Shown piece after piece: positions 22,801-36,172 of a stretch of DNA of 64,000 nucleotides. Position 1 is the first letter of the stretch; each line of letters starts with the position of its first letter. The position numbers were made by a program, and so were the translations under genes. The stretch lies in assembly GCF_040802235.1 (NCBI RefSeq), contig NC_133161.1, positions 44,567,001 through 44,631,000 on the forward strand, given 5' to 3'. The notes under the pieces were generated by a model that saw only the letters and a list, made by a program, of their open reading frames with translations, did not search any database and was not told the DNA's origin. Source of the DNA: Manis javanica. Lineage: Eukaryota > Chordata > Mammalia > Pholidota > Manidae.

Positions 22801-23279
22801 ATCGTGGGTGAGTGCCGCACTGTCTTCTCCTTAGTTCTGGCCCTGCCAGGGCCTGAACTGTAGGGCAGAATCATTGCTCTGCAGCCTCGTCTGATGCACA
22901 GCACTAGGTACTGCTCAGGAGAGGTGGGCTATAAGACAGGGTGGCCCTGGCTTTCTGGAGAGCGTCCCCAACACCCTGACTTTGGTGCTCCCCTCTGCTT
23001 CCTGGGGGTGGCCTCAAGATGAGTGGAATGACTATTGCCCCTGCTCTGTGCTGGGAAACTTCTATGGAAGGAAAAAGACATCTGTGCAAACTGCTCTTTC
23101 TGGAAAAGCCATCCAAACAGTCCTCTGATACAAAACCCTTCCATTTTCTGAGGGAGTTAAGTTAAATGCCTGCTTGTTGCGTGAACAGTTCATGCTCATT
23201 ACGGTTCACGCCGGGTTTAAGGACGTTTGTGATCCAGTGGAGCTGCGTGTTGTGTGATAGCTGATTATCACTTACCTCA

Positions 23280-23450
23280 TGCTGGGGCCTTGGGCAGAAG
23301 ATCTCAGTGCATTCTAATGCCACTCCATGAGGTAGGTGCCAATGTCACTCCCATTTTAGAGATGAGGAAACTGATGTCCAGAGAGGTTGGGTGACTTGCT
23401 GAAGCTTACACAGCTGGAAGAGAGTGGAGCTGGAACTGGCACTCTGTCAT
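23280..23450 (-). repeat. MIR SINE
   Basis: Plus-strand landmarks of an inverted MIR: 'tccatgaggtaggtgccaat', 'agatgaggaaactgatgtcc', 'gcttacacagctggaagaga'. Confidence 0.8.
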
Positions 23451-26400
23451 CCTGACCCCCCCTGCTTAGAAGCTCCCCATCCTTCCGACTCCACCAACAA
23501 AAATGTCTAGGGTCCAGACTGGAGTCAGGAAGCCATGATCTCAGGATGGCATCATCGCATGAACCTCGTCAAACACATCTGAACACAGGAGCTGGGCCAC
23601 TGTGCTGGCTGTTCTAGCCCTGGTGTGCATGGAGCTTGTGACTGGACCATCTGGGCCTGTGTTCCCAGTGGTCATATGGCCTACTGGTGTTGCTCTGAAA
23701 ATGCCATGGAGGAGAGTGAACTACAGGTCAGCCGGTCAGCAGGTTTGGCCCCAAATTCAGAAGAAAAGGACAGCAATGGTGTTTGGGGCTGGGGTCTTGG
23801 AAACTGCCCTGGTCACCTTCTTCAGGAGGGCAAGGTGGCCTCCCCTTGCCCAAGGGCCTTTTGGCTCAGCTGGTGAAGAAAGGGTGGGGGGCAGAGGGTA
23901 AGGGGTCAGGGGCACAGCAGGGAGGGGAGGAGCAGATCTTGGAGTGGGGATCTGGGGGGCAATCAGAGCACAGGCTTAGCCAAAGGTGTCTGGGGTGGCT
24001 GGCCCAGCAGGGGACAGAGCTCCAAGAATTCCCTGGGTGTTCAGCAGAGAGGAGCCCTCAGGATATCCTGCTCTGAGGCAGGAAAGAAATGAAGAGAGGC
24101 AAGGGCCATGTGAAGTTCCCCCTCAACCATGGCAAGGGGTGGTTGAAGGGAGGGATTCAAGGAGCTAAGGTGCAGGGAAGCTTCTTACAGGACAAGCAGA
24201 GCTGTCTGGAAATCTCAGGCTCACCAATGATCAAGCATGAGAAAAGCCCAGGGTGCTGAGCCCAGCAGGTGGCCAAGAGGAAGCAGCCGTCCTCCCTAGG
24301 AGATGGAGTGGGTGCCATGTCCTCCAGAGCCTGAAGGAGCCCCAGAAGCTGTGAACTCCTGGGGGGCCACAGTTGGGGAGGGGCTGCCAGAGAGTTCAGT
24401 ACCTGGGTACTAGTGGTTCTTGCTAGAATGCTTCCTGTTTCTTTGGGGCCAGGTGCAAGGTCAGTGACAGGCAGCAGCCCTGCCTCTGCTTGCACCATGT
24501 GGTCTCTACATCTGTCTTGCATTTCCCTAGAGGGCTGGAGGAAGCAGTGTGGATGGACAGAATTGACTTCAGTTGGCCTGTGCTGGGTGTCTAGAAGAGG
24601 TCCCTAGCCCTGTTCTGAGGTTGGAACACATGCAGCCCTCCCTTCCATGGGAGTACACAGTGACCACTATGATCCTCACTGACCTGGAAATCAACAGGCC
24701 TGCCCTCTGACATCAACTCTTTATTGCCTTGCTGGGAAACCAGGTGTGTCAGCAAAAAAGGGGGCTGCAGACAACTGTCTCAAAGGGTCCTGGTGCATCA
24801 AAGCTATGAGTCTGTGGGGCTCCTTGGTGACTGCGAGTAAAGGCTGGAGCAGCCCCTCTCTAGTGAACAATGTCAGGGGGCCTTATAGGAACTACCCCTC
24901 CCTGCCTCCAATGCCAGGGGGTATCCCATGACCCCTCATACTCTTTACATCGGGGCAGCGCCCTCCCCCTCCTTGGTCACCCTTGGTTCAGAAACACTTG
25001 ATTCTCACATATCACCTCAGGCCACCAGTCACTAGATAGTGTGAGAAGTTCAGGAGAGAAGTGGCCATATAGAGACAGACCTACTGACCAAATAAGGAAC
25101 ACAGGCCCAACTCCTTTTGATCTGTAATCTCTTGACCGTGGCATCATCCCAGCCCCCTGCCTGCTTCCCTTTCCCTCCTTCCTGTTACCCTCCTTCCAGA
25201 ACATTTTGGTCCCCAATTACTCAGAGCTGCAGGAGGCCTGCCAGGGAAGAAATTAGAGCCACACATCAGCTATTCTACATTTACCACCTGATAGCTGAGG
25301 AGGATCTATCTTCTGCACAATTAAATGAAAAGAGTTTTAATATCGGCAGGCAAAGGACTCAACCATCAATGGAGAATTAGGTTAGAGCCAGCAATTGGAT
25401 TAATGCCCAGCTGCAAGTGAAATGAGGACTCGGACACAGGAGGGCCATCGTTTTCCTGGAGACAGGCCCTGCCTTGGTGCGGGGTGGGAAAACTAGGCTC
25501 CTGAGACTGGCCTGACCCCAAGACCTGAGGAACAGAGACCAGGAGGGGCAACATTTCCCAGAATCCTCTGAGAAGAGGAAGCCCTTGGCCAGGTGTGGTA
25601 GATGAGGGGGAAATAAGGCTCCTCACAGCCAGTCAGCCACCACACCCCCCAAGAACTAGGCCTCACCATGTCCCCTCATTCATCCCCTCCCCTCTCCTGC
25701 CATCAGCCCCCCCTTGCCTAGTCCAGGCTCTCATCTCCTTTCCCTAAAGCTGCTGCAGCTGCCTCACTGCCTCTGCTCTCCCCTTCCAGACCAGCCAGTA
25801 AATACACACAAATCAGCCTTCCCTAAGCCAGCCTCCTTCCCTGAAGGGTAACACAGGGATGGATGCAGGGGCACATGTGTCCCCAAGTGATAATTGTTAA
25901 GGGCACAGCACAGACCCTAGGCAAATAATTGTCACTCCCCACACCTTTTTTTTTCAGTTTTGCACGTTACTTCCTTTAAATATATTAAATATGAAATGCA
26001 TGAATGCACCCTAGCTTTGCTAGGTGTCTATTTGGGTGCAGATTCCAGAGCAGCCCAGGAAACGAGAGCACGTGTGTATCCGTTGTTTCTGGCCGCTGTC
26101 TACCTTCACTTGGCCAGCACTGCTGCCCTGACAAAGCAAACCCCAGTCCTTGGCGGGAAACAAGGCACGTCCTTCCCGTCAGCTCCCTGGAGGTGGGATG
26201 CCTTCCATTCCAAACAGTGCCTCAGGAGACACGTGGTCCAGCCTGCATCGGGAAAACATGCAAGCCTCCATCCTATCTGTGCCGACCACCAGAAGGAAAG
26301 ACTCTGCAGCCAAATGGGTCTCTTCTGGCTGCATCCCTAACAGACAGTTTCTTGCTTCCCTTTTCCTACGTCTCTCTGGAAGGAGTCAGTGTTTGCTGGC

Positions 26401-27929
26401 TTTATTTCAAGGGGAGACAGAAATCAGCTGCTGACTAACCAGAGAACGCCAGTTATTCCCTGCAAACTCCCAAATCTAACAGCCCTGAGTGTGAACTGGG
26501 GGTCCTGGGTTGTTATCCCCATTGCGGAGGTTAAAACCAGGGCCCCAGGAAGTAAAATGGCCACTAGAGAATTAGGTATAATGAGATGGTCCTGAGACTC
26601 CTGATCCAGGTCAGTGAGTGGCACATATACACACTTACTGCCTGTTGACCCACTACATGCCAATCCAGGGCTGAACTGGGTTAGGGGTGTCTAGAACAGT
26701 GCCTGGTTTTCTCCTACATTTTCAAATGCAAATGCAACTCACCACTATGAGCTGATTTCCCGGTCTTGTCTCTACGATGTTTCCACCTTTCCAGCTGCCC
26801 CAGTTGGAGGTCTCCAGACTTGTGGAGAAATAAATTTCTGCTGTTTATGGCCCAGCCTGTGATACTTGTTACATCAGCCCCAGCAGACTGATACAGATGG
26901 AAAGCTATTTGAGTATGGCACCATTTTGCCTTTAGCACCGGCAGTTTCCATTCCCACGGAGATCCTGTGTCCAAATACTCTACCAGGAAAAAGACAAATA
27001 CACACCTTAGGGTCATATGTGAGGTTTACTGTATCCCACAGGTTAGGGCCACCCTAATGGCCTCATTTTAACCTGATTCTCTCTCCAGTGACTGTATCTC
27101 CAAGTACAGTCACATCCTGAGTTACTGGGGGCTAGGACTTCAACGTGTGAATTTATGGGGACATGATTCAGCCCATAACACTTCCTGTCCTCAAGTTTCA
27201 ACCCAACAGCAGAGGTGAGGGGCCACCTCAAACATCCCCTCCATTGCCCCTATTCTTCTAGCAACTCTCAGACATGATCTGTCCTGCAGAGGAGGCTGCT
27301 TCCCTGCTCCAGCCCATGTCTACCTTCCTGTCTCTGTCTTCCACACTCCTGTTCCCTGACTGTCCCAAATACTGGGCTGCCATGGCTCAGCCAATCCCCT
27401 GTCCCTGTCTGTCAGCCTGCGCTTCCCTCAGGAGTGCAGCCACCCCGTGGGCCTGCCGAGGGAGTAAACCGGCTAGACTTGGCCCACTCTGAGAGGCCAG
27501 AGGTGGCCCCAGGAGGAGAGAGTCTTGTGGTGAGGCCACCCCAGCTCTGGAAGTTTGGGTTCAGGAGCAGGGAGAGGCTTGTGAGGCCTCCTGCTGGACC
27601 TACTTGTCCTCCCTGGCCTCACCCCTGGCCTAGTCTCCCTTGGTGGGAGAGAACGACAAACAAATGCTCCAGATGTTCCCAAGCACTCCTGGGCCTCCAA
27701 GTCCAGAAGAGGGTCAAAGGGCAGCCTTGTAATTTCCTGGCGGAGGAACCAGAGCTAACCACGGGGTCAGTGGTTTCTAAACTTTCCATATGCCTCATCA
27801 CACTTGCATTCTGAATACTTTCCCTATGTGTCTGTGACTTTACTGCCAATAGTCTGCTGTTCTGGCTGTGGGGCTCACATCTGCACCAGATTCTGCAGTG
27901 GGGAAGGAGGGCCTAAGTCAGGGACTGGT

Positions 27930-28045
27930 CAAGACCCTTTGTGGTCTGATATTTTTGCTGGTTTTTGTTAGTGTATCCACAGTACCTAGGACAGTACCTG
28001 GTATATACATTCAATAATAATTTTTGAATAAATGAATGACAAGGA
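27930..28045 (+). repeat. L2 LINE 3' end
   Basis: It contains 'tatccacagtacctaggaca' and ends in a 'tttttgaataaatgaatgac' tail, the hallmark 3' end of L2. Confidence 0.7.
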
Positions 28046-28789
28046 TGAACAAACCTTGCCTCAGGCCCTGGTATGCTGCAGAGCAGAAGTATACCAGGAG
28101 GACAGAAGCCCCCTTTGTGAAGAGGGATAGACAGGAAGCACGTGAGGGTCCTTAGGAGCAGTAGCTGGAAAGGCAAGAAGGCTCAAAAGCAGGGACCCGG
28201 CCTCTGATGCCTGGGCCAAGAGGTCAAGAGAATAGAAATGGAAAGAGATGAAGAAAAAGCACAGACTGCTAGTGAGTCCCCCCACATCGGAGGCATGCAA
28301 GGTTAGCTGGACACAGAGTCCAGGTTGCTGCCCAGAGGGAATGTACCAGAGGCTCTGAGAGAACAGATATTCTCACACTCAGTGGTGACAGAGAACTCTG
28401 ACTCCTTGGCACCCTGGGGCTTAGACAGGCCTCTCACCTTCCCTGGGCCTCAGTGTCCTCTCTACAGTGTGGCAGGAAGAGGTATGACCTTGAATTTCAT
28501 GACAGTTCCTAAGGTCTGAAGATCAGTATTCTTGAGCACTGGGAAAGAGTGTGGGCTGTGGACCCCTCAGAGCTGCTGTGCAGAGGGAGGAGGGGAAGAG
28601 AGGCCAGGGGGAGCCCTGGCGGAGGCGTGCAAAGGCCTCAGTGAGAACCAACTTTGCCTGGACTCCCACGCCTCCAGCCAGCGGCCCCAAGGGTGCTGGA
28701 GGAATGAATGAAGGCTTAGCAGGGTCAGGGGTCATGGCACCCTCCAGGGGAACCAGCCAGAGGAGGGGCTCCAAACAACACACATCTGG

Positions 28790-28900
28790 CAGTGGGCGGG
28801 CCTGGAGCTGGGGTGTGGAGGCCTGGGTTCCATCCCTGCCCAAACTCTGACTCTCTGTGTGACTGTGGGCAAGTCACTCTCCCTCTCTGAGTCCCCATGT
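28790..28900 (+). repeat. MIR SINE fragment
   Basis: The order 'ggcctgggttccatccctgc', 'tgtgtgactgtgggcaagtc' and 'ctctctgagtccccatgtc' matches the MIR core. Confidence 0.75.
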
Positions 28901-29154
28901 CTTAATATACCTATATATACCTAATATACTATACACGTCAGGGCTCTGCCAAGATGGGGCAGGAGGAAGCAAGATGGAGCAGGCAGGACCCCACCCTTCA
29001 GGAGCTCTCAATGTGACACTGAGGGAAGGGGGAGAACATGATACACAGGAAAGGTAAACATGGAGAATCTGTAAAATGGAGTTTATTAATCTCTGCTCCC
29101 CCACCCCCCTGACTCCTTCTTGCCTATTTGTGAACAGCAAAAAATATTCTGTGT

Positions 29155-29290
29155 GTCACTTTTCAGTACTGGGCATCCCCCAGTTCATCATCTCATTTGT
29201 TCTGCAAGTTGACCTGCAAATTCAATGTCATCATGAGAAAACAGGCTCTAAGGAGTTAAGTGACACCCCTGGGACCTGGGCAGTCCCCTC
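29155..29290 (-). repeat. MIR SINE fragment
   Basis: Inverted MIR landmarks: 'catcatctcatttgttctgc', 'atgagaaaacaggctctaag', 'gagttaagtgacacccctgg'. Confidence 0.55.
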
Positions 29291-29649
29291 CTCAGGCCAT
29301 TCTGTCTGTCTGGAGCACTCTCCCTTCTTGTGGGTACCCGCAGCCCCTGGCACCTCCCTGTCATACTCGCATCAAGGGTGCCTGTGACCTTATCAGCCCC
29401 CTACCCAGCTGTGAGCAGCGGGAGGGCAGGCTGGTTCACCCCGGTATTTAAAGTGCCCAGCACAGCGCTGGAACGCAGCAGGGCCATGGCAGAGCCAGAC
29501 CCTGAACCAAAGCTAGATCCTGCCCAGAGAAAAGCCTAGAGCCAAGCAGGAACATCAAAGAAAGATCTCTTTAATGACTTTGGGTTCAAGAATCTGATAT
29601 GGACGCTTCAAAGAGGTCATGGGAGAAAGCAGAATTCTGGACCTCTTTA

Positions 29650-30030
29650 CACATATTTTAATTCTATTTCAATTCTTTTCCATCAACATTTTTCTGATGC
29701 CTACCTCTTCTGGGGTAGACACTGCTAAGCAAATTAAACAAAGAACCCACCTTCGTGGCGCTTACATTCCGACAGGGAGAGAGTGATTAACGACATGGAG
29801 AAACAGGTCACCGTGTGTAGTAGTGGGTGCCACAGAGAAGACTGTGAAGTGAGGAGGTGGTAGATGTGCTGTGGCTGCGGCTGGGGTTGAAGAGTGCCCC
29901 ATAGTCTGGGGCCCACTGAGAGAAAGGGGTGAGCCTCCCAGCTGTGAGGGGAAACTGCTTCAGGTGGTGGGAATAACAAGCGCAAAGGCCCTGGGGCAGG
30001 AACCCACCAGGAGGTTGGTAAGGCTGCAGC
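29650..30030 (-). repeat. L2 LINE 3' end, inverted
   Basis: On the plus strand it runs 'tagacactgctaagcaaatt', 'ggcgcttacattccgacagg', 'aagcgcaaaggccctggggc', the order expected for the reverse of the L2 3' end. Confidence 0.7.
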
Positions 30031-30889
30031 CACATGTGCAAAGGAAAGAAAAAAGGAAGTAGTTCAAAGAAGCAGAATATCTAGGCCTTTGTAGCTCTGT
30101 GTAGGCTGCTGTGAGGCTCTCAGCATTTTACCTGAGGAAACAGGGAGCTCCGAGGGTTTGAGGGTTTGGTGAGTGAGACGGTTTTTTCTAAATCACAGAG
30201 CTCTGAAGGGATGGGAAGATGGGGGAGAAGAGCACCCTATCCTCTGACTCCAACCCTGGCAGGGACCCAAGTCCAGCTAAGTCCACACTCAGTGCCCCCT
30301 CTCTCCCCCCACACCTCTGTGAAGGAGAAGCAGCACGTGGAAGCTGTCAGCTTCGAGGGCAGAGCCCTGGGCCCGGAGCTCGGACCAGGGCAGAGGCTAG
30401 GGAGCCAGGCCCGAGGGGCAGCCTCTCTGGGCTGTAGGCAGCTCCGTGAAGGGTCGGGCCTCCATGTGACTTGTGCTCTACAGCACGAGGAATGCGGAGT
30501 CTGCCCCCAGAGCGCCAGCTGTGGATTATGTGGGGAAAAGGAGAAAGGAAATGAAAGCCTGGGAGGGGCAGTTGTGCAGGCCCACGATTGCTCAACAGGG
30601 TCAGCAGAGTCAGGTCCAGGCTCTCCCTGGTCTGGTCCCCGCCCCACACCCCCAGCAATCCTCCACAAGTCACCCTGCCACGGGGTCACAGGAGTACAAA
30701 GCTGCTTCCAATTAGGTCCACAGAATCACACAGGCCCTCGGGAGAGGGGGACTCTCAGAGCATCTTGGCAGCAGCCACCATTTGGGGTATAGAGGGAGGA
30801 GGAGGAGACCACGGAAGTGGGGATGGAGCTCAGGGCACATTCTGATGGCTGCCTGCCTGGGTCCCCAGGGCGCAGAGGCAGTGCTGCAA

Positions 30890-31095
30890 GCAGGTGTGGA
30901 GAAGGTCATGCAGGCCTGGATTTGAACCCACTTATGAGGGGTATGAGCTGCACTACTTTGAGCCAGCAGATGAAGCTCCCTAAGCCTCAGTTTCCTCATC
31001 TGTGGAATGGAGAGAATATGCTACTTACATAATCAGGCTTAAAAAATGATGCAGGTGCTTCACACAGAGCCTGGCCCACGGCAAGCATACATTAC
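30890..31095 (+). repeat. MIR SINE
   Basis: 'ggcctggatttgaacccact', 'agcctcagtttcctcatctg', then 'gcttcacacagagcctggcc' follow the MIR consensus well. Confidence 0.85.
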
Positions 31096-31799
31096 ACAGT
31101 GGTCCCTTTCGTCATGGCTCAGCCAGTAAGGTGACTTCTCTCTCTGCCTGCGCCCCCGAGCTGGGCTTGGCTCATCAGGGAGGGGGCAGGGGACTTCCAG
31201 GTTCAGCCTGGCAGGAGATCCTGGACTGGCTGCAGTTGATGTAGGAATCTACACGGGACACAAAAAGTGAGAAGGTCACCTGTAGGGTTGTTCCTCAAAT
31301 TCCTTTGACCTCATCCACAGTGAGAAGCACATTTTTGTTGTGATTCAGCATAAACATTAGTATGTATGAAAAGTGGAAATGAAAGTTTCATGAAACAGTA
31401 CTTACCCTCACTAGACATGATATACTCTATTTTCTATTCTCTTCCATTTCATTAAAAACAGAGGGCTTATCACAGCCCAAACACAAAAATGATTAAGGAG
31501 CTAGTGTGAAATGTCAGTCCAGGGTCTGGCACTTAGTCAGACTCACTATCAGCCTGTGGGGAGAATGTCCATAGCCATATGACTGTCCTCTTCAGGTCCC
31601 CAAAGGGCCGCTGGGAGGCCCGGCGAGCACATGCAGGAGACAGGTGCTCTGAGAGACAGCTCCGACCCCCCAGGAGGTCCTTCTGCCAGGTGAGCTGTCC
31701 TCAGGGGCCTGCTGGGACACAGACAGGAGCACGCACACCAGACAGCCTGCACAGTGGGTCTCTGGCCTGGGAAGGACCAGGACTTGGGTCCCAGCATAG

Positions 31800-32070
31800 G
31801 CAGTAGGGCATGATGGTTAGCACAAAGTCCTTGTGTTTGCTACCAGACTGCCCGGGTCCAATCCTGTCTCCATGTCCTCCAAACTACACAGCTGTGGGCC
31901 AAACACTTAACTTCTCTGTACCTCAATGTTGTCATCTATAAAATGGGGATGACAGTTCCTCAAAGGGTTCTTCATGGAGTGTGTGTGGGTGTGGGTGTGG
32001 GTGTGTGTGCATATGCGAGTATATGTGTAAGTGACCTAGAACAGTCCTTGGCACTATTATTATTTTTATT
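31800..32070 (+). repeat. MIR SINE with an internal GT-rich expansion
   Basis: MIR landmarks 'catgatggttagcacaaagt', 'ttaacttctctgtacctcaa' and 'tctataaaatggggatgaca' are followed by a GT-rich run (about 31975-32035) and then the MIR end 'ctagaacagtccttggcact'. The GT run appears to have grown inside the SINE. Confidence 0.8.
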
Positions 32071-32834
32071 GTTCAGTGGCTGGAGGTCAACCCAGCTGTG
32101 TGCCAACACATGCCACATGCAGCCTCTGGTTCAAGCTTCTCCTGCATGGACCCCACACAGTGAGCTGGGTTCTCCTCGAGACAATGGGGGTGGGGATGCT
32201 GCCCAGCCCAGGCAGCAGGCACTGTTGTGCACCCTGCCCTGCCCTCTCTGAAGGAGACCCCTGCTATGCAAACTCAGCCAGGCCCCTCCTGGGCCCCTCC
32301 ATAGACACCATAGACACCACCCATTCTTCACTAGTAATCTGCTCACTGGTCTGGGGAGGCGGAGGCAAGTTCTCAGGATGACAGATGGATACGTCTGGGG
32401 CCCGGGGCCTGCGTGGGGCCACAGGGTGCAAGAGAAGGTCCTCAGTGGAAATCCAAGTCTGGGCCTGCAATTTTACACTGCCCCTGCTCCAGCCCCCCAC
32501 AAGAACAGGGGTAGACTGGCACCCCTGATGTTAGGGGCTGTGCGGGGGGGGGATGGGCCACCCTGCCCCAGAACAGGCTCCCTAAGGCTTGCTGTTAGTG
32601 TGCTCAATTCACTGTGTTCTCCCTGGAGGGATATGTGGGTCCCACAGAGCCACCTTCACCCTAAAGTGTTCATGGGAATGCTACAGACCACGTGACAGGT
32701 GGGACGCACTATTTATAGATGCAGGGGCTTCTTCCCTGTGTTTCTCAACCAAATACTCAAAACCAGAGACCCAAACCTCTCGTGGGACCCATTCCCACTT
32801 AACACACAGGTCTCCCCTTGCCCAGCCCAAGATC

Positions 32835-33030
32835 TTGACCCTGGCGTCAAACGGCCCTGCGTTCTAACCCCAGCTCTGCTGGTTACAAGCTTTGTGACCT
32901 GAAGCTCATTACTCAGGCTCTGGGAGGCCCGGTCTGGCACCAGTGCTGTCAGGACCATACCTACCTTGCAGGGCCTCTGTGAGGATTAGATAAAGCGAAG
33001 CACGGAATTAGCTCGCACAGGGCTTGACTC
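32835..33030 (+). repeat. MIR SINE
   Basis: 'cctgcgttctaaccccagct', 'ggttacaagctttgtgacct' and 'cctctgtgaggattagataa' match the MIR core in order. Confidence 0.8.
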
Positions 33031-33689
33031 TTCTTGGTGTGTGACCAGTACAAGAGGCTTTCCTCCTCTCTCTGCAGCCCCTCTGCCCAGTCCCCGCCCC
33101 TGCCCTCCCCAGAATCCCAGCTCCCAGCACAGCCTCCTCCGAGGCTCTTCCGGGTGCTTGGCTTTGCAAGCAGGTCTTATGTCAGCAGTAAGGGCCTTAA
33201 TTTTAGTTCTGAGCTGGGTAATTTCCCATGATTACAGGCCTGTCAGTGTAGCAAGAGCAGCAGCTGCAGGGAAGCCAGCAGGCCTCGTCAGGGCAGGGCT
33301 AGAGCACATGCTCACACACGTGCCCACTCACACGTGTGCACAAGCACTGTTCTGCCAGGCCCAGAAAACCAGGGGACCTCAGCCAGGCACCGGGTCCTGC
33401 ATGTGCCCATGTCGACTCCTGTAGGAGAGGGTCTACACTGTACTTGTGCACACACAGCCTTCCCTGCAAGGGATGGTGGGACAGGAAAGACAGGAGGATG
33501 GGGAGAGGGAAGGCTTTACACAAGGACTCACCTATCCCCTTGTTCCTTCTCCCCCTTGCCTGTGGTGCCCAAGGAGGAGCACCAGAAAAAGGTTGCCCCA
33601 TCTTTGCTGCTCTGAGACCTCCCAAGGCCTCTGTGTGAGTGCGTGTGAGTGTGTAGGTGGAGTGTGGGGATGTGAGTGTGAAGCAGGTC

Positions 33690-33830
33690 AGTCAGTCAAT
33701 AAAGTTATTAGATGACTACTGTGAATCTTGGTCCTGTTTGGAGCTGCAGATATGGCAGCGAACAAGACCATAAACATGAAAGCACATGAACAACATAGAG
33801 CTGCCCTCATTACGTGCAGACCCTACAATT
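33690..33830 (-). repeat. L2 LINE 3' fragment, inverted
   Basis: 'gagctgcagatatggcagcg', 'aacaagaccataaacatgaa' and 'agagctgccctcatta' match the reverse of the L2 3' end. Confidence 0.6.
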
Positions 33831-34459
33831 GTGCATTTGCCTGCTAGCTAGCATTATGTGCACCCAGCGCTGTCACGCCCAGGGCTGCCATCAGTGTCGG
33901 ACATGCATGGGGCCGGAGTGGCTGATGCACTTGTCCCCAGCACAGGCTGAACAAGGCAACACCTGCCTGCTGGGTTCAGCTCTCGTACTGTAAACAAGTG
34001 TCCTCACAGTCTGTTTAATGCCATGGTTTTCACATTTTTGTGCTTCTTCGGTGAATTTGCTGTTTAGAATGGCCCCCACGCACTGCGCGGAGTGCTGCCA
34101 GTGTCCCTGAGCGCGGGAAGGCTGTGATGTGCCTCGTGGAGGAAGCACACAGGCTAGATAAGCTTTCAGTTGTGAGTTCTGCACTGTTGGCCATGCGTTC
34201 AATGTTAATGAATCAACAATATGTGTTAAGTAAGGTGTCTGTAAACAGGAACCCACATAAAGCAAGGTTCTTTGTTGATCAGTTGACAAAAACTTAACTC
34301 GTGGCTTACACGAACCCACCCCATGCTGCTCAGAGGACCTACAGCTTTGCATTTGCTCACTCAGTGCTTATGGCAACTTTGTAGAAAACCACGTGCAGTG
34401 AGAATAGACCGTAATTACACTTGCCATGAAGAAAAGGAGGGAAAGCAATACCATGGTGA

Positions 34460-34780
34460 GTGATGTTACTAGGCAGTCAGGACAGGCCTCTCAGGTGGCA
34501 TCCCTGGTGCTGAATGGGGACCCAAAGGCAGCCAGCAGTCATGGGGACACTGGGGGAAGAGTGTCCCAGGCAGAAGTTGTGCTGCAATGAGCACAAGCTC
34601 AGGGGTCTGGGGTCCCTGCGAGGCAGGTGTGTCCTGCACAGAGCCTGGGGGACAGGGGAGGCTGGGGAGGCGGGCTGGTCGGGGCCCCACTGGACCTCGC
34701 AGTCACTGGAAAGCAGCCTTCTCCCTGCTCACTGGGAAGGGGTGGTGCTCTGGTCGGGCCACAGCCTGTAAGGGCCCACA
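34460..34780 (-). repeat. L2 LINE fragment, inverted
   Basis: 'gaagagtgtcccaggcagaa' and 'caatgagcacaagctcaggg' follow the inverted L2 order. GC-rich and degraded. Confidence 0.5.
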
Positions 34781-35239
34781 GGACAGCAGCTGGGGGTCTG
34801 TCCCAGGGGCCCGGGGCCATACAAGGGAAGTGATGCTGAGTCTTCAGACCTCCTATCAGAGACTCCAGAAACCCCCTGGGATCTGGGTGGGGGCTGCTGA
34901 CACTCATAGCACAGGGGGCCAGCAGGAGGGGCTGCCCTGAGGCCCCACAAAGTGGGGCATGCCCCTGGACAGCCCTGAGAGCTGTGGGGGAGGCAGGTGT
35001 GGGGCTGGGGTGGGGGGAAGCACAGGGGTGTGAGTCTTGCAGGTGCCCGGCGTGCAGACCTTCCTGCCGAAGCTGGGGCAAGGCCTCGAGGCTCCTGAAC
35101 TCTCCAGGCAGGGGTTCACTGGGCCCTGCCAACCTTCCCCCATCCCGTCCTCCAGGAAGCTTCCTGTGGTTGAGCAACACAGAGCTAAGCTGAGAAACCT
35201 CTACACACACACACGGATATTCTCTTTCTGAAAGTTCTA

Positions 35240-35480
35240 ATTCAATCAAACAGGTCATGTGCTCTGAGCCTCCCCACCTTCCATGTCAGCTGCTCCTCTT
35301 CCCAGGACCTTTCCCTTCTTCAAATCCTATTCATCTTCCTTTCAGACCCAACACACTCTTGGCTCTGCCAGTAGGACCCTTCTGGCTGCTCTGACCCTTG
35401 GCTGACCTCTGACATTTGAACCCCCGCAGCCCTGCTCTCTAAGCCTGTGTACCACTCCCAAAAGCAGGGCTTCGGTCTCC
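35240..35480 (+). repeat. L2 LINE fragment, degraded
   Basis: The C/T-rich order 'gacctttcccttcttcaaat', 'cctattcatcttcctttcag' resembles the L2 3' end. Low certainty. Confidence 0.4.
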
Positions 35481-36148
35481 TGATCTCTACTCTCAGAGAC
35501 CTGCAGGCACAGCGCTAGCAAGAGCTAAGAAGCCTAAGGCTGAGGCCAGGTTCAAGGTCAAGATTTCTGCATGGCCCAGATTGAGGGCTGAAGCTCTGTG
35601 CAGTTAGGCCTCTAGCTGGGCCCAAGTTTGGACTGAGGAAGGGTCTGCAGAATGGGGGTCAGGACTTAGCCTGGAGTCAAAACCAGGACTTGGAGGTCTG
35701 CCTGCGCTGAGCCAGCTGGTGTGCAAGGCAAATGCTCCCATGGCCGCCTCACACCCCATGGAGCTCGGGGCCCAATGGGATGAGAGGCTGAGGGGGCCCT
35801 TCAGTCTTCCTCCGAGGCTGGCCCGGGGGTGTTTGCCAGGAAGGGCCCTGCCTGTAGATCTGTCCAGTGAGAGCTCAGAGCTGCTCTGTGCCAGCACCAC
35901 GCCCAGCTGGGCTCTGGCCACTCCGGTGCCATGGTGATGGCACCACTGCCAGCCTTTCCCAGCCCCGTAACCATGGGAATGTGCCCAAGGCTGCAGCTGC
36001 TTCTGTGATGCTGCTGAGGCAGGGAAATGGCCTGCCCATCAACCCCATCCCTACCACCCATCCATCTGATCCGATGCTGGGGATGCTGCAGGTTCTGTGA
36101 CCCTGGGTTATGTCATCCCACCTGTTGTTCCCCACCCCCACCCCCATG

Positions 36149-36172
36149 CACACACACACACACACACACACA
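36149..36172. repeat. (CA)12 microsatellite
   Basis: An uninterrupted CA dinucleotide run, with one CATACA variant after it. Confidence 0.95.

Noticed and set aside
28900..28940. Short 'tatacctatatatacctaatatacta' AT-rich stretch as a promoter
   Set aside because: It follows a MIR end and has no start-site context; most likely a decayed simple repeat.
30166..30792. 208-codon open frame on the plus strand
   Set aside because: No family features, low-complexity GC-rich sequence with overlapping long frames on both strands, and no splice-like context; most likely chance.
34599..35258. 219-codon open frame on the minus strand
   Set aside because: It overlaps an inverted L2 fragment, is Pro/Ser/Leu-rich as expected of GC-rich non-coding DNA, and has no recognisable domain.
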